Below, in pieces: positions 7,660 through 16,783 of a DNA stretch of 64,000 nucleotides. A program made the translations under genes and the position numbers. Origin of the DNA: Streptomyces collinus Tu 365 (GTDB lineage Bacteria; Actinomycetota; Actinomycetes; Streptomycetales; Streptomycetaceae). A model generated the notes under the pieces. That model worked only from the letters and a program-made list of their open reading frames with translations, did no database searches and was not told where the DNA came from. How positions within the stretch are numbered: the stretch's first letter is position 1; each line of letters begins with the position of its first letter. Where the stretch lies: positions 1,364,001-1,428,000 of the forward strand of contig NC_021985.1 of NCBI RefSeq assembly GCF_000444875.1, given 5' to 3'.

Positions 7660-8745
7660 ATGACCGAGGTCCTGCTCGCCGTGGGCACCCGAAAAGGCCT
7701 GTTCATCGGGCGGCGCCGGGGCGGCGCCTGGGAGTTCGACGAGCGCCCCTGCTTCAACGCCCAGGCGATCTACTCGGTCGCCGTCGACACCCGCGGCGGC
7801 ACGCCCAGACTGCTCGTGGGCGGTGACAGCGCGCACTGGGGCCCGTCGGTGTTCCACTCCGACGACCTGGGCCGCACCTGGACCGAGCCCGCCCGGCCGG
7901 CGGTCAAGTTCCCCAAGGACACCGGGGCTTCCCTGGAGCGGGTCTGGCAGCTGCACCCGGCCGCCGCCGAGCCGGACGTGGTGTACGCGGGCACGGAACC
8001 GGCCGCGCTGTACCGCTCGGAGGACCGCGGCGAGAGCTTCGAGCTGGTGCGCCCCCTGTGGGAGCACCCGACCCGCTCCCGCTGGGTGCCGGGCGGCGGC
8101 GGTGAGGGCCTGCACACCGTGCTCACCGACGCGCGCGACCCGCGCTCGGTGACGGTGGCCGTCTCCACCGCCGGGGTGTTCCGCACCCAGGACGGCGGGG
8201 CGAGCTGGTCGCCGTCCAACTCCGGGGTCTCCGCGGTGTTCCTGCCCGACCCCAGCCCGGAGTTCGGCCAGTGCGTGCACAAGGTCGCCCGGGACGCGGC
8301 CGACCCGGACCGGCTGTACCTGCAGAACCACTGGGGCGTGTACCGCAGCGACGACGCGGGCGCGCAGTGGACCGACATCGGCGCGGGCCTGCCGTCGACC
8401 TTCGGTTTCGCGGTGGCCGCCCATCCGCACCGCGGGGACACGGCGTACGTCTTCCCGATCAACGCCGACGCCGACCGGGTGCCCGCCGACCACCGCTGCC
8501 GGGTCTTCCGCACCCAGGACGCGGGCAAGAGCTGGGAGCCGCTGGCGGCGGGGCTGCCGCAGGAGGACCACTACGGCACGGTGCTGCGGGACGCCCTGTG
8601 CACCGACGACGCCGACCCGGCGGGTGTGTACTTCGGCAACCGCAACGGCGAGGTCTTCGCGTCGGCCGACGACGGCGACAGCTGGCGACAGCTCGCCTCG
8701 CACCTGCCGGACGTGCTGTGCGTGCGGGCCGCGGTGGTCGGATGA
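7660..8745 (+). CDS. Asp-box (BNR) beta-propeller protein, sialidase/VPS10-like fold
   Basis: The 361-residue protein has six Asp-box motifs of the form SxDxGxxW: HSDDLGRTWTE, RSEDRGESFEL, RTQDGGASWSP, RSDDAGAQWTD, RTQDAGKSWEP and ASADDGDSWRQ. These mark the blades of a beta-propeller as in sialidases and the VPS10/sortilin group. There is no signal peptide (it begins MTEVLLAVGTRKGLF), so it is probably intracellular. Database labels such as exo-alpha-sialidase would overstate it, because I do not see the arginine triad and FRIP motif of true sialidases. GGAGG 8 bases upstream supports ATG 7660; GTG 7651 is in frame but lies inside that site. The PafBC-like promoter at 7587 suggests induction by DNA damage. 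Substrate or partner is unknown. Confidence 0.75.
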   Translation: MTEVLLAVGTRKGLFIGRRRGGAWEFDERPCFNAQAIYSVAVDTRGGTPRLLVGGDSAHWGPSVFHSDDLGRTWTEPARPAVKFPKDTGASLERVWQLHPAAAEPDVVYAGTEPAALYRSEDRGESFELVRPLWEHPTRSRWVPGGGGEGLHTVLTDARDPRSVTVAVSTAGVFRTQDGGASWSPSNSGVSAVFLPDPSPEFGQCVHKVARDAADPDRLYLQNHWGVYRSDDAGAQWTDIGAGLPSTFGFAVAAHPHRGDTAYVFPINADADRVPADHRCRVFRTQDAGKSWEPLAAGLPQEDHYGTVLRDALCTDDADPAGVYFGNRNGEVFASADDGDSWRQLASHLPDVLCVRAAVVG

Positions 8746-8818
8746 GCCCGACGGGGGGACCTGACGGCGTTGGCCACCGGTTGATCTCCGCTGCCCGTAC
8801 GGCAGTAGGGTGACGCCC

Positions 8819-9496
8819 GTGGCACCACGACCCTTGCATGAGATCGTCGAACCGGGCTGGGCGAAGGCCCTGGAACCCGTCGCCGGACGGATCGCCGAGA
8901 TGGGCGACTTCCTGCGCGCGGAGATCGCCGCGGGACGCACCTACCTGCCCGCCGGAGCGCATGTGCTGCGCGCCTTCCAGCAGCCGTTCGACGAGGTGCG
9001 GGTCCTGATCGTCGGTCAGGACCCCTATCCCACCCCGGGGCACGCGGTGGGTCTGTCCTTCTCGGTCGCGCCCGAGGTGCGCCCGCTGCCGCCGAGCCTG
9101 ATCAACATCTTCCGGGAGCTGCACGCCGACCTGGCGCTGCCGCAGCCGTCCACCGGGGACCTCACCCCGTGGACCCGACAGGGCGTGCTGCTGCTCAACA
9201 GGGCGCTGACCACGGCCCCGCGCAGTCCCGCCGCCCACCGAGGCAAGGGCTGGGAGGAGGTCACCGAGCAGGCGATCCGGGCGCTGGCCGCGCGCGGCAA
9301 GCCGCTGGTGTCCATCCTGTGGGGCCGTGACGCCCGTAATCTGCGCCCGCTGCTGGGCCGGCTGCCCGCCGTGGAGTCCGCGCACCCCTCGCCCATGTCG
9401 GCCGACCGCGGCTTCTTCGGGTCGCGGCCGTTCAGCCGGGCCAACGACCTGCTGATCGAGCAGGGCGGACAGCCGGTGGACTGGCGTCTGCCGTGA
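8819..9496 (+). CDS. ung: Uracil-DNA glycosylase, family 1
   Basis: The 225-residue enzyme removes uracil from DNA at the start of base-excision repair. The water-activating motif GQDPYP and the DNA-intercalation loop [13 protein letters not shown] are both present, with the uracil-contacting LLLNRALTT in between. The length is normal for family 1. GTG 8819 is preferred over GTG 8810 because homologues begin close to [13 protein letters not shown]. The next gene overlaps the stop by 4 bases (GTGA at 9493-9496), so the two are translationally coupled. Confidence 0.93.
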   Translation: MAPRPLHEIVEPGWAKALEPVAGRIAEMGDFLRAEIAAGRTYLPAGAHVLRAFQQPFDEVRVLIVGQDPYPTPGHAVGLSFSVAPEVRPLPPSLINIFRELHADLALPQPSTGDLTPWTRQGVLLLNRALTTAPRSPAAHRGKGWEEVTEQAIRALAARGKPLVSILWGRDARNLRPLLGRLPAVESAHPSPMSADRGFFGSRPFSRANDLLIEQGGQPVDWRLP

Positions 9497-10467
9497 CCGT
9501 CCCCGGCTATCTGGCCGTGGACTCCGGCGGCTCCGGTCTGCGGGTCGCGGTCGGGGTTCCCGGCCGCCCGCCGACGGCCTCCGGGGAGACGCGGGAGCCG
9601 GTCCGCACCGGCGCCCGGGGCCTCGACCCCGGCCATCTGATGGCACAACTGGTACCCCTGGCCAAAGCGTTGACCGAGCGGGCCGGGGTGGCCGAACTGG
9701 GCACGGCCGTCGTCGGCGCCGCCGGGTTCGCCAGCCTGGGCGACGCCCTGCGCGCCGAACTGCCCGACGAGCTCGCCCGGGAGCTGGGTACGCGTGCGGT
9801 GGCGCTCGCGGCCGACGCGGTGACGGCCTACGTGGGCGCCCTCGGGCCGCGTCCGGGCGCCGTCGTCGCCGCGGGCACCGGTCTCATCGCCCTCGGCACC
9901 GATCTGACCGGCTGGCGGCGTGCGGACGGCTGGGGTCATCTCCTGGGCGACTGCGGTGGCGGTGCCTGGATCGGGCGGGCCGGCCTGGAGGCGGCCCTGC
10001 GGGCGCACGACGGCCGGGACGGTGGCTCGACGGCCCTGCTGGCGGCCGCCGAGGAGCAGTTCGGTCCGGTACGGGAGCTGCCAGGACGGCTCTACCCGCG
10101 CACCGACCGCCCCGCGATGCTGGCCTCCTTCGCGCCCCGGGTCGCCGAGCGCGCCCCGCACGACCCGGTCGCCGCCTCGATCCTGCGCGCGGCGGCGCGG
10201 AACATGGCCGAGTCCGCCGCGGCGGTGTGCCCGGCGTCCGGCACAGCCGAAGTGGCGTTCACCGGCGGACTCCTCAAGCTCGGCGACCCGCTCCTGGCGC
10301 CGTTGGGCGAGGAGGTGGCCGAGCGGCTGCCGCACGCCCGTGCGGTGCCCGCCGAGGGCGATCCGCTGCACGGATGTGTGCGGATCGCGACCGAGCTGGC
10401 CGCCGGACGGCTCGCTCTGCCGGGTGAGACGACGCTGCTCCACGTGGTCCGCGCAAAAGGGGATTGA
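9493..10467 (+). CDS. N-acetylglucosamine kinase-like ATPase (BadF/BadG/BcrA/BcrD family)
   Basis: The 324-residue protein has the ASKHA ATPase fold. The first phosphate loop is [16 protein letters not shown], a second phosphate motif is [11 protein letters not shown], and [16 protein letters not shown] is a strong signature of the N-acetylglucosamine/glucosamine kinase group. [11 protein letters not shown] is the adenosine-binding segment. It probably phosphorylates an amino sugar such as GlcNAc released during wall recycling or chitin use. It overlaps ung by 4 bases, an operon link with no obvious functional logic. The exact sugar is not determined. Confidence 0.75.
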   Translation: MTVPGYLAVDSGGSGLRVAVGVPGRPPTASGETREPVRTGARGLDPGHLMAQLVPLAKALTERAGVAELGTAVVGAAGFASLGDALRAELPDELARELGTRAVALAADAVTAYVGALGPRPGAVVAAGTGLIALGTDLTGWRRADGWGHLLGDCGGGAWIGRAGLEAALRAHDGRDGGSTALLAAAEEQFGPVRELPGRLYPRTDRPAMLASFAPRVAERAPHDPVAASILRAAARNMAESAAAVCPASGTAEVAFTGGLLKLGDPLLAPLGEEVAERLPHARAVPAEGDPLHGCVRIATELAAGRLALPGETTLLHVVRAKGD

Positions 10468-10565
10468 CCCTCTTCATCGCGCAGGTACCGGGCAAGTGCC
10501 CGGAACATGTGACAAGCGGGCGTAACTCATCAGACAAAACCGGACGGATACCGCTCACCTGCACC

Positions 10566-10582
10566 CTCCCCGAACAGGGGAG
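10566..10582 (+). promoter_or_regulatory. Short hairpin in the 5' leader of the CbiX-like gene
   Basis: CTCCCC (10566-10571), loop GAACA, GGGGAG (10577-10582), ending 27 bases before the ATG at 10610. A second GC palindrome, CCGGGC-AAGT-GCCCGG, lies at 10488-10503 after the kinase stop and may end that transcript. Confidence 0.3.
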
Positions 10583-10609
10583 CCCAGGAAACAAGTAACA
10601 TGCGGCGCC

Positions 10610-11530
10610 ATGAGCTCCCCCACTGGGCCCGCGTCCGGCCTGCCAGTACGAATGCCGCGACCTCGCCAGCCCGGACGGCACCGCCGACCGGAACCGCTGG
10701 TCGCTCCCGAGGGCGCGCCCGCGCTCGTCCTCGCGGTGCCCGGCGTGCCCAGCGCCGCCACGCGCAGCCTCGCCGAGGAGGTCGTGAGCATCGCCCGCTC
10801 CGAGCTGCCCGGCCTGGATGCCCGGATCGGGTTCGTGGACGGGGACGACGCCGAGTTCCCCACTCTGCGGGCCGTGCTGACCCGCGCCGCCGAGGAGCGC
10901 ACCGCGCGCTTCGAGCAGGCCGTCGCCGCCGGTCTCCAGGTCAAGGAGCCGGACGGCCCGGTCGCGGTCGTCGTCCCGCTGCTGGCGGGCCCGGACAGCG
11001 CGCTGCTGCGCCAGATCCGCCAGTCGGTGATGGACAGCCGGGTCGCCGCCGACCTCACCGACGTCCTCGGTCCGCACCCGCTGCTCGCCGAGGCGCTGCA
11101 CGTGCGCCTGTCCGAGGCGGGCCTGGCCCGCGCCGACCGCGCCCGGCTGTTCACGGTGGCCACCGCCGCCGACGGCATCATCCTGGCCTCTGTGGGCGGC
11201 GAGGAGGCCGTGCAGGCGGCCGGGATCACCGGCATGCTGCTCGCCGCGCGCCTGGCCGTGCCGGTGATGGCGGCGGCCCTCGACCAGGAGGGTTCGATCT
11301 CCTCGGTCGCCGAGCAGCTGCGCGCCTCGGGCTCGCAGCAGCTGGCCCTCGCCCCGTACCTGGTCGGCCCGGAGATCGACCCGGCGCTGTCGGCGGCGGC
11401 CGCCGAGGAGGCGGGCTGCGCCATGGCCGAGCCGCTGGGCGCCTACCCGGCGATCGGCAAGCTGGCCCTCGCCAAGTACACGACCGCTCTCGGCATCGCC
11501 CCGCAGCCGCAGGGGACCCCGGTCCGCTGA
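10610..11530 (+). CDS. CbiX-like (sirohydrochlorin chelatase fold) protein lacking metal-site histidines
   Basis: The 306-residue protein aligns by pattern with two-domain CbiX chelatases. It contains VVVPLLAGPDSALLRQIRQS, DVLGPHPLLAEALHVRL and, in the second half, DGIILASVGG and LALAPYLVGPEID. Real chelatases insert Fe2+ or Co2+ with histidines in a GHGSR motif and in a strand-loop PLLLxxGxH. Here these places read LAVPGVPS and PLLAGPDS, so both histidines are absent. I therefore expect no chelatase activity, or a different one. No tetrapyrrole, sulfite or nitrite reductase gene is nearby. The first 35 residues are an arginine/proline-rich extension. A strong terminator follows the gene. Confidence 0.65.
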   Translation: MSSPTGPASGLPVRMPRPRQPGRHRRPEPLVAPEGAPALVLAVPGVPSAATRSLAEEVVSIARSELPGLDARIGFVDGDDAEFPTLRAVLTRAAEERTARFEQAVAAGLQVKEPDGPVAVVVPLLAGPDSALLRQIRQSVMDSRVAADLTDVLGPHPLLAEALHVRLSEAGLARADRARLFTVATAADGIILASVGGEEAVQAAGITGMLLAARLAVPVMAAALDQEGSISSVAEQLRASGSQQLALAPYLVGPEIDPALSAAAAEEAGCAMAEPLGAYPAIGKLALAKYTTALGIAPQPQGTPVR

Positions 11531-11554
11531 CGCCGACGGCACCCGCACGACGCA

Positions 11555-11583
11555 GGGCCCGCTCCAGTCACTGGAGCGGGCCC
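11555..11583 (+). terminator. Strong stem-loop terminator after the CbiX-like gene
   Basis: A 13-bp perfect stem, GGGCCCGCTCCAG (11555-11567) and CTGGAGCGGGCCC (11571-11583), has a TCA loop. It starts 24 bases after the stop codon. Because it is symmetric it may also serve the convergent lactonase gene ending at 11687. Confidence 0.8.
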
Positions 11584-11686
11584 TCGGGCGTTCGTGGCTA
11601 AGGCCGGCCCCGGCCCTCCTGGCGGAGCGGGGCTCAGCCCCCGTCGGCGGGGGCCGGACCAGCCGAGGGCTGCGCGCTCGGCACGC

Positions 11687-12718
11687 TCAGCCGAAGACGA
11701 CGCAGGAGGCCGCCGCGACCTCGACGGAGCCGTCGTAGCGCGGGATCCCGGTGCGCTCCTCGACGGCGAACCAGGTCACGTCGCCGGAGCGTTCGTTGGC
11801 CGCGTAGAGGAAGCCGCCGTGCTCGGCCAGCGCGCGCGGCCAGTGCCCGCCGCACGGCACCGTGCCGGTCAACCGGAGCCCGTCGCCCTCGACCGCGAGG
11901 ACGGACAGGACGTCCTCGCCGCGGGTCGCGGTCCACACGAAGCGGCCGTCGGGCGAGACCACGATGCCCGAGGGGTAGGCGTCGCCGGCGGGGGCGCCCG
12001 GCAGGACCGGGACCTCGGTCAGCGGCTTCAGGGAGCCGACGGCGGCGTCCCAGCGGCAGACCGTGACGGTCGGGGTGAGTTCGTTGACCACGTAGGCGTG
12101 CTCGCCGTCCGGGTGGAAGGCCAGGTGGCGGGGGCCCGAGCCGGGGCGCAGCGCGATCTCGCGGTGCAGGACCGGAGCGCCGCCGTCGAGGGTGCACACG
12201 CGAAGCGAGTCGGTGCCGAGGTCGACGCTGACCGCCCATCGGCCGGTGGGGTCCGGCTGCACCTGGTGGGCGTGCGGGCCGCGCTGGCGGCGGTCGTGCG
12301 GGCCCGAGCCGGTGTGCTGGAGCTGCCCCGAGGGTGCCGGGGCGAGGGTGCCGTCGGGGCGCACCGGGACGGCGCTGACGCTGCCGGAGCCGTAGTTGGC
12401 GGTCAGGACGTGCCCGGCGTGCAGGCTGAGGTGGGTGGGCCCGCTGCCGTCGACCGGGACGGGCGGCCCGGCGGGCTCCGGCTTGTCGCCGCCCACGCGG
12501 AAGGCGGCGACCGCGCCCTCGGCGGTCTCGCTGACCGCGTAGAGCATGCTCCCGTCGGGAGAGAGAGCCAGGTAGGAGGGGTCGGGCACACTCCCGAGGC
12601 CCCCGGTGAGAGTCAGCGCGCCGTCCGCCGGGCGGACGTCCGCGATCACGAGGCCGGGGCCGCCGGCCGCCGTGAACGAGCCGATGAACGCTCTGTGCCG
12701 CCTGCCGCCTTCTGCCAC
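11687..12718 (-). CDS. Lactonase-family seven-bladed beta-propeller protein
   Basis: The 343-residue protein resembles the 6-phosphogluconolactonase (YbhE/Pgl) propeller family. It begins AFIGSFTAAGGPGLVIADV and carries repeated blade patterns such as PSYLALSPDGSMLYAVSE, PTHLSLHAGHVLTANYGSG, PDPTGRWAVSVDLGTDSLRV and SGIVVSPDGRFVWTATRG. These enzymes hydrolyse sugar lactones in the cytoplasm, but many family members have no tested activity. No signal peptide is seen. Start is a GTG (MAEGG). It stands alone on this strand, and no pentose-phosphate gene is adjacent. Confidence 0.8.
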   Translation of the reverse strand: MAEGGRRHRAFIGSFTAAGGPGLVIADVRPADGALTLTGGLGSVPDPSYLALSPDGSMLYAVSETAEGAVAAFRVGGDKPEPAGPPVPVDGSGPTHLSLHAGHVLTANYGSGSVSAVPVRPDGTLAPAPSGQLQHTGSGPHDRRQRGPHAHQVQPDPTGRWAVSVDLGTDSLRVCTLDGGAPVLHREIALRPGSGPRHLAFHPDGEHAYVVNELTPTVTVCRWDAAVGSLKPLTEVPVLPGAPAGDAYPSGIVVSPDGRFVWTATRGEDVLSVLAVEGDGLRLTGTVPCGGHWPRALAEHGGFLYAANERSGDVTWFAVEERTGIPRYDGSVEVAAASCVVFG

Positions 12719-12860
12719 CGCTGTCCCCTCTCGGTCGGACCCAGTGCCGACGGTAGCAGTCGATCACGTTCGGTCTAGACCAGCAAAGGCGGTGTTCCTC
12801 AGCGCTCTCTCGGGCTGCCCCGCGCGCTGTCCCCACGAGCCGCTTGCGCGGTCCGTCCGC

Positions 12861-14351
12861 TCAGGCGCCGACCAGCGGCGACCCGGACGGTGCCCGCAGC
12901 GGCTCGGCCAGCTCGGCGAGCGCGCGCTCCAGACCGTGCAAGTGGGCGAGGGCTGGCTCGGCCGGGGCCTCCACGGGCCGGTGGACGTGGTCGCAACCGC
13001 CCTCCGTGAGCGCCTCGACCGCGGCCTCCACCCGCCAGCAGGCGGCGGCGAGCCGGGCGTCGTGGGACGCCTCGGGGTCGGCGGCGACGGCGACCAGGCC
13101 CCGGACCTCGCGGGCGCAGTCGTCGAGGAGCGCGAGGACCCGGCGGGCGCGCCGCTTGCGGCCCAGCATGGGGTTCAGCGGGTGGACCAGCGGGGCGACC
13201 GAGAGCCGTACCCGGCCGAGCAGCTGCTCGAGTTCGGCCACGCGGGGTGCCGGGTCGGCCGTGGCCGAGCCCGCGAGCCGGGCGGCGGCCTCGCCGGTGC
13301 AGGCGTGCACGCAGCGCAGGGCGCGCTGGATCCAGGCGTCCGTGGTGGCGTGGGTGGTGACCGGCAGGACGAACAGCACGGCGAGCATCGCGCCGAGGGC
13401 GCCGACCGCGGTCTCGGTCAGCCGCAGGGCGAGCAGGCCCGGGCCGAGGACGCCGAGCAGACCGTAGAGGAGCTCGGCGAGCAGGGTCACCCAGAGCATC
13501 ATCCAGGTGTAGGAGACGGCGGCCGTGTAGAAGATGCCGAAGACGGCGACGGCCACGAGGACCGCGGTGGGGACGGGCGCGCCGTGCACCGGCAGCGCGA
13601 CGAGCAGGCCGAGGCCGATGCCGATGACGGTGCCGAGGACCCTGCGGAAGCCGCGCACCAGGGTCTCGCCGCGCGAGGCGGTGTTGACGAAGACCCACCA
13701 GGTGGCGCCGACGGCCCAGTACCAGCGCTGGCCGGACACGAGCTGCCCGGCGACGAGCGCGAACCCGGCGCCCGCGACCGCCTGGACCGCCTGCCGGGTG
13801 GTCACGCGGGCCAGTCCGTACCCGGCGGGCGGCGCGGGCACGACCGGGGCGGGCAGCCGTCGCTCGTAGCACCACAGGCCGAAGCGCACCGCGGCCGCGC
13901 TGAGCACGGACAGCAGGACGGCGGCGTACAGCTCGGGCAGCTGTCCCGGGGTGGCGTGCAGGAACTGCGCCACGAAGAAGGTCATGAACGCGAACACGCC
14001 GAGGCTGTGGCCCCGCGGCCCCCAGCGGCGGGCGTACACGCCGGCGCCGACCACGACCAGGAAGGCCAGGTCCCGCGCCACCGGCAGACCGTGCAGTTCG
14101 GCGGCGGCGGCGAGCACGGGCAGGCCGACGGCGGGCAGCAGCGCGGTGGTGACCGCCTGGCCCCGCACGGTGGGGTCGGCGACGGTGAACAGGGCGAGCA
14201 GCGCGGCGAGCCCGCCGGTGACCGCTCCCGGCAGCGAGTGCCCGACGGCCCCGCACACCACGACCGCCAGGCCGATGCCGAGCACCGCCCGCGCGGCGAA
14301 ACGCAGTCGCGTCCGCCCCGGGTCCGGCGCCACGAACACCCTCTTCAGCAC
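12861..14351 (-). CDS. FUSC-family (fusaric acid resistance-like) membrane transporter
   Basis: The 496-residue protein has two clusters of membrane segments. One is at the N-terminus (FAARAVLGIGLAVVVCGAVG onward) and one in the middle (AVQAVAGAGFALVAGQLV, WWVFVNTASRGET, VIGIGLGLLVALPV), followed by a long cytoplasmic C-terminus. The motif WWVFVNTASRGETLVRG... with R-x3-GT is typical of the FUSC / aromatic acid exporter group. Expected role is proton-driven efflux of aromatic acids or related compounds. It starts with GTG 14351 and is divergent from an Lrp-type regulator. Two CCATTGGT repeats in the shared region suggest that regulator controls it. Confidence 0.8.
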   Translation of the reverse strand: MLKRVFVAPDPGRTRLRFAARAVLGIGLAVVVCGAVGHSLPGAVTGGLAALLALFTVADPTVRGQAVTTALLPAVGLPVLAAAAELHGLPVARDLAFLVVVGAGVYARRWGPRGHSLGVFAFMTFFVAQFLHATPGQLPELYAAVLLSVLSAAAVRFGLWCYERRLPAPVVPAPPAGYGLARVTTRQAVQAVAGAGFALVAGQLVSGQRWYWAVGATWWVFVNTASRGETLVRGFRRVLGTVIGIGLGLLVALPVHGAPVPTAVLVAVAVFGIFYTAAVSYTWMMLWVTLLAELLYGLLGVLGPGLLALRLTETAVGALGAMLAVLFVLPVTTHATTDAWIQRALRCVHACTGEAAARLAGSATADPAPRVAELEQLLGRVRLSVAPLVHPLNPMLGRKRRARRVLALLDDCAREVRGLVAVAADPEASHDARLAAACWRVEAAVEALTEGGCDHVHRPVEAPAEPALAHLHGLERALAELAEPLRAPSGSPLVGA

Positions 14352-14468
14352 TGCTGTCCGCCCCCTTGTGGCCGTACCGCACGAAAAAGGCGCCGCGGGA
14401 TCCGCAGCGCCATCGACGTGTACATGAGAGCATCCCGGAGGTCACTGGCTCAAGTGACCCCGGATTCA

Positions 14469-14576
14469 CTGTGCCATTGGTGCAGTCAGCGAGGGCGTCA
14501 GCGAGCCGCTGGAATGCCAACGGACCAGGTGGGGCGGTACGCGGGGCCCGGGCCGGTGTGGGCCATTGGTACAGTC
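14469..14576. promoter_or_regulatory. Paired CCATTGGTRCAGTC repeats in the FUSC / Lrp divergent region
   Basis: CCATTGGTGCAGTC (14474-14487) and CCATTGGTACAGTC (14563-14576) are direct repeats 89 bases apart. The first is the core of a 19-bp imperfect palindrome running ACTG-TG-CCA-T-TGG-TG-CAGT (14469-14487). The second ends 7 bases before the regulator's ATG at 14584. Lrp/AsnC proteins bind paired sites of this sort, so autoregulation and control of the FUSC gene are likely. Confidence 0.5.
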
Positions 14577-14583
14577 GGGACTC

Positions 14584-15060
14584 ATGAGCGTGGACGAACT
14601 CGACACCCGCATCCTGCGGCTGCTGCTGGAGCAGCCGCGTACCAGCGTGCGCGAGTACGCCCGGGTCCTCGGCGTCGCGCGGGGCACGCTGCAGGCCCGC
14701 CTCGACCGCATGGAGCGGGACGGCGTGATCACGGGCACCGGGCCCTCGCTCTCCCCGCCGGCGCTCGGCCACCCGGTCCTGGCGTTCGTGCACATCGAGG
14801 TCACCCAGGGCCATCTGGACGACGTGGGGGACGCGCTGGCCGCCGTCCCCGAGATCGTCGAGGCGTTCTCCATCACGGGCGGCGGGGACCTGCTGGCCCG
14901 CGTGGTCGGACGGGACAACGCCCATCTTGAGGACGTGATCCAGAAGCTGATCAGCATGCCCGGGGTGGTGCGCACGCGCACGGAGGTGGCGCTGCGCGAG
15001 CGCGTGCCGTACCGGCTGCTGCCGCTCGTGGAGTCGATCGGGCGGGCGGCCCGGGCCTGA
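14584..15060 (+). CDS. Lrp/AsnC-family transcriptional regulator
   Basis: The 158-residue protein has an N-terminal helix-turn-helix (TSVREYARVLGVARGTLQAR, residues about 20-40). A RAM effector-binding domain follows, beginning HPVLAFVHIEVTQG and ending near residue 150 (VVRTRTEVALRERVP). The glycine-rich ITGGGDLLARVVG is the ligand-site region, and amino acids or related small molecules are the usual effectors. The start is ATG 14584, because the earlier in-frame GTG at 14566 lies inside the operator repeat. No strong Shine-Dalgarno sequence is visible. Divergence from the FUSC exporter suggests it regulates efflux of an aromatic or amino compound. Confidence 0.85.
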   Translation: MSVDELDTRILRLLLEQPRTSVREYARVLGVARGTLQARLDRMERDGVITGTGPSLSPPALGHPVLAFVHIEVTQGHLDDVGDALAAVPEIVEAFSITGGGDLLARVVGRDNAHLEDVIQKLISMPGVVRTRTEVALRERVPYRLLPLVESIGRAARA

Positions 15061-15151
15061 CGGTCGCGAGCCGTGCCTCGACCCCGGCTTCGACGTGCGC
15101 GGACGCGCTTCTCGCGTGGCGGTCGGCCGGGGGGCTGCTTAGCGTGATCAC

Positions 15152-16654
15152 ATGACCACAGTCCAGGCCCGGCCCACCCCCGACGACCGGAGGTGGAAGG
15201 CGCTCGCGGTCTGTCTCACGGCGGGCTTCATCTCGCTGCTCGACACCTCGATCGTGAACGTGGCGCTCCCCTCGATGGAGCGCGGCCTCGGCGCCTCCGA
15301 AGCCGCCCAGTCCTGGGTCGTCTCCGGGTACGCGCTGACCTTCGGGCTCGCGCTCGTCCCGGCGGGCCGGCTGGGCGACATGCACGGAAGGCGCCGGGCC
15401 TTCCTGTTCGGGCTCGCCGTGTTCACGCTGGCCTCGGCGGCGTGCGGTCTCGCGCCCGGCCCGTCCTGGCTGGTGGTGTTCCGGCTGATCCAGGGCACGG
15501 CGGCGGGCATGGTCGCGCCGCAGACCTCGGGACTGATCCAGCAGATGTTCCAGGGCGCCGAGCGGGCCAAGGCCTTCGGCCTGCTGGGCAGTGTCATCGG
15601 GGTCTCCACGGCCGTGGGCCCGCTGGCGGGCGGTCTGCTGATCGACGCCGTCGGGACCGACGACGGCTGGCGCTGGGTGTTCTTCGTCAACCTGCCCATC
15701 GGCGTGGCCGCCTTCGCCGCGGGGCTGCGTCTGCTGCCGCGCTTGCCGGTGCTGTCGGCGAAGCGGGAGACGTTCGACCTCTTCGGGGTGCTGCTGCTCG
15801 GCTCCGGGGTGCTCGCGCTGATGCTCCCGCTGGTGCAGGAGCAACAGTGGACCGGACGGGAGAAGTGGGCGCTGTTCCCGGTGGCCGGGCTGCTGCTGGC
15901 CGCGTTCTGGGGCTGGGAGCGGCGGCAGGGACGGCTCGGCCGGGCCCCGCTGGTCGACCTGGGCCTGTTCTCCCTGCGGTCGTTCACGCTCGGCGCCCTG
16001 GTCAGCCTGACCTACTTCGCGGGCTTCACCACGGTCTTCTTCGTCTACTCCCTGTTCCTGCAGAACACGGTCGGCTACAGCGCGCTGGCGGCGGGCCTCA
16101 GCGTCCTGCCGTTCGCCGCCGCCTCGGCGGTCGGGGCCGCGGCCGGGGGCCGCCTGGTGGTGCGCTACGGCCGCAAACTCGTCGTCATCGGGCTGAGCGG
16201 GGTGGCGTTGGGGCTGCTCGGGGTGATCGTGGCGGTGGAACTGGTGCCCGGGCGTGGCGTGGGCTGGGCGACGGCGCTGCCCATGCTCGTCGGGGGCATC
16301 GGCTCCGGTCTGACGGTCTCCCCGAACACGACGCTCACCCTCACCCGGGTGCCCGTCCGCCGCGCCGGAGCGGCCGGCGGGGTCCTCCAGACGGGCCAGC
16401 GCGTGGGCTCGGCGGCCGGGATCGCGGTGGTGGGCGCGGTGTACTTCGCGCACCTCGCCCATGCGGGCCGCTCCACCACGGCCATTCAGCTCGGCCTGCT
16501 CACCGCCGTGGGGCTCATCATGATCGCGCTGGTGCTGGCCGTAGCGGACCTGCGCGAACGGCACGTGCACCCGGAGCCGGAGCGGTCCGGGGACCGGGGG
16601 CGGACGGGCGCGGAGGAGGACGGCGCCGGGGAGACGGTCCGGTCCGGCTCCTGA
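15152..16654 (+). CDS. MFS transporter, DHA2 (EmrB/QacA, 14-TM) family
   Basis: The 500-residue membrane protein has the DHA2 drug-exporter pattern. It starts with FISLLDTSIVNVALPSM, has motif A as GRLGDMHGRRRAF in the 2-3 loop, and has the antiporter motif C as GVSTAVGPLAGGLLID in TM5. Fourteen membrane segments can be counted roughly by hydrophobicity. Expected role is proton-coupled export of a toxic compound or metabolite. The C-terminus ends in a charged tail. It follows the Lrp regulator by 91 bases on the same strand and might be in the same unit, although a TTAGCGT string just upstream could be its own -10 region. Confidence 0.88.
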   Translation: MTTVQARPTPDDRRWKALAVCLTAGFISLLDTSIVNVALPSMERGLGASEAAQSWVVSGYALTFGLALVPAGRLGDMHGRRRAFLFGLAVFTLASAACGLAPGPSWLVVFRLIQGTAAGMVAPQTSGLIQQMFQGAERAKAFGLLGSVIGVSTAVGPLAGGLLIDAVGTDDGWRWVFFVNLPIGVAAFAAGLRLLPRLPVLSAKRETFDLFGVLLLGSGVLALMLPLVQEQQWTGREKWALFPVAGLLLAAFWGWERRQGRLGRAPLVDLGLFSLRSFTLGALVSLTYFAGFTTVFFVYSLFLQNTVGYSALAAGLSVLPFAAASAVGAAAGGRLVVRYGRKLVVIGLSGVALGLLGVIVAVELVPGRGVGWATALPMLVGGIGSGLTVSPNTTLTLTRVPVRRAGAAGGVLQTGQRVGSAAGIAVVGAVYFAHLAHAGRSTTAIQLGLLTAVGLIMIALVLAVADLRERHVHPEPERSGDRGRTGAEEDGAGETVRSGS

Positions 16655-16783
16655 CGGTCACGGCCCGCGCTGCTCGTGCCCCCGGTGAGGCCGGCCTGCG
16701 CTGACCGGCCCCCGGGTTGGCACGCCACCGCCCCGGTGCCCCGCCGCGCCGCCGCGGGCCCGGTCACCGTGGGCCGGCTCGGC

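Noticed and set aside
7660..8745. True sialidase assignment
   Set aside because: Asp-boxes are clear, but the arginine triad, the FRIP motif and a secretion signal are not visible, so only the fold is claimed.
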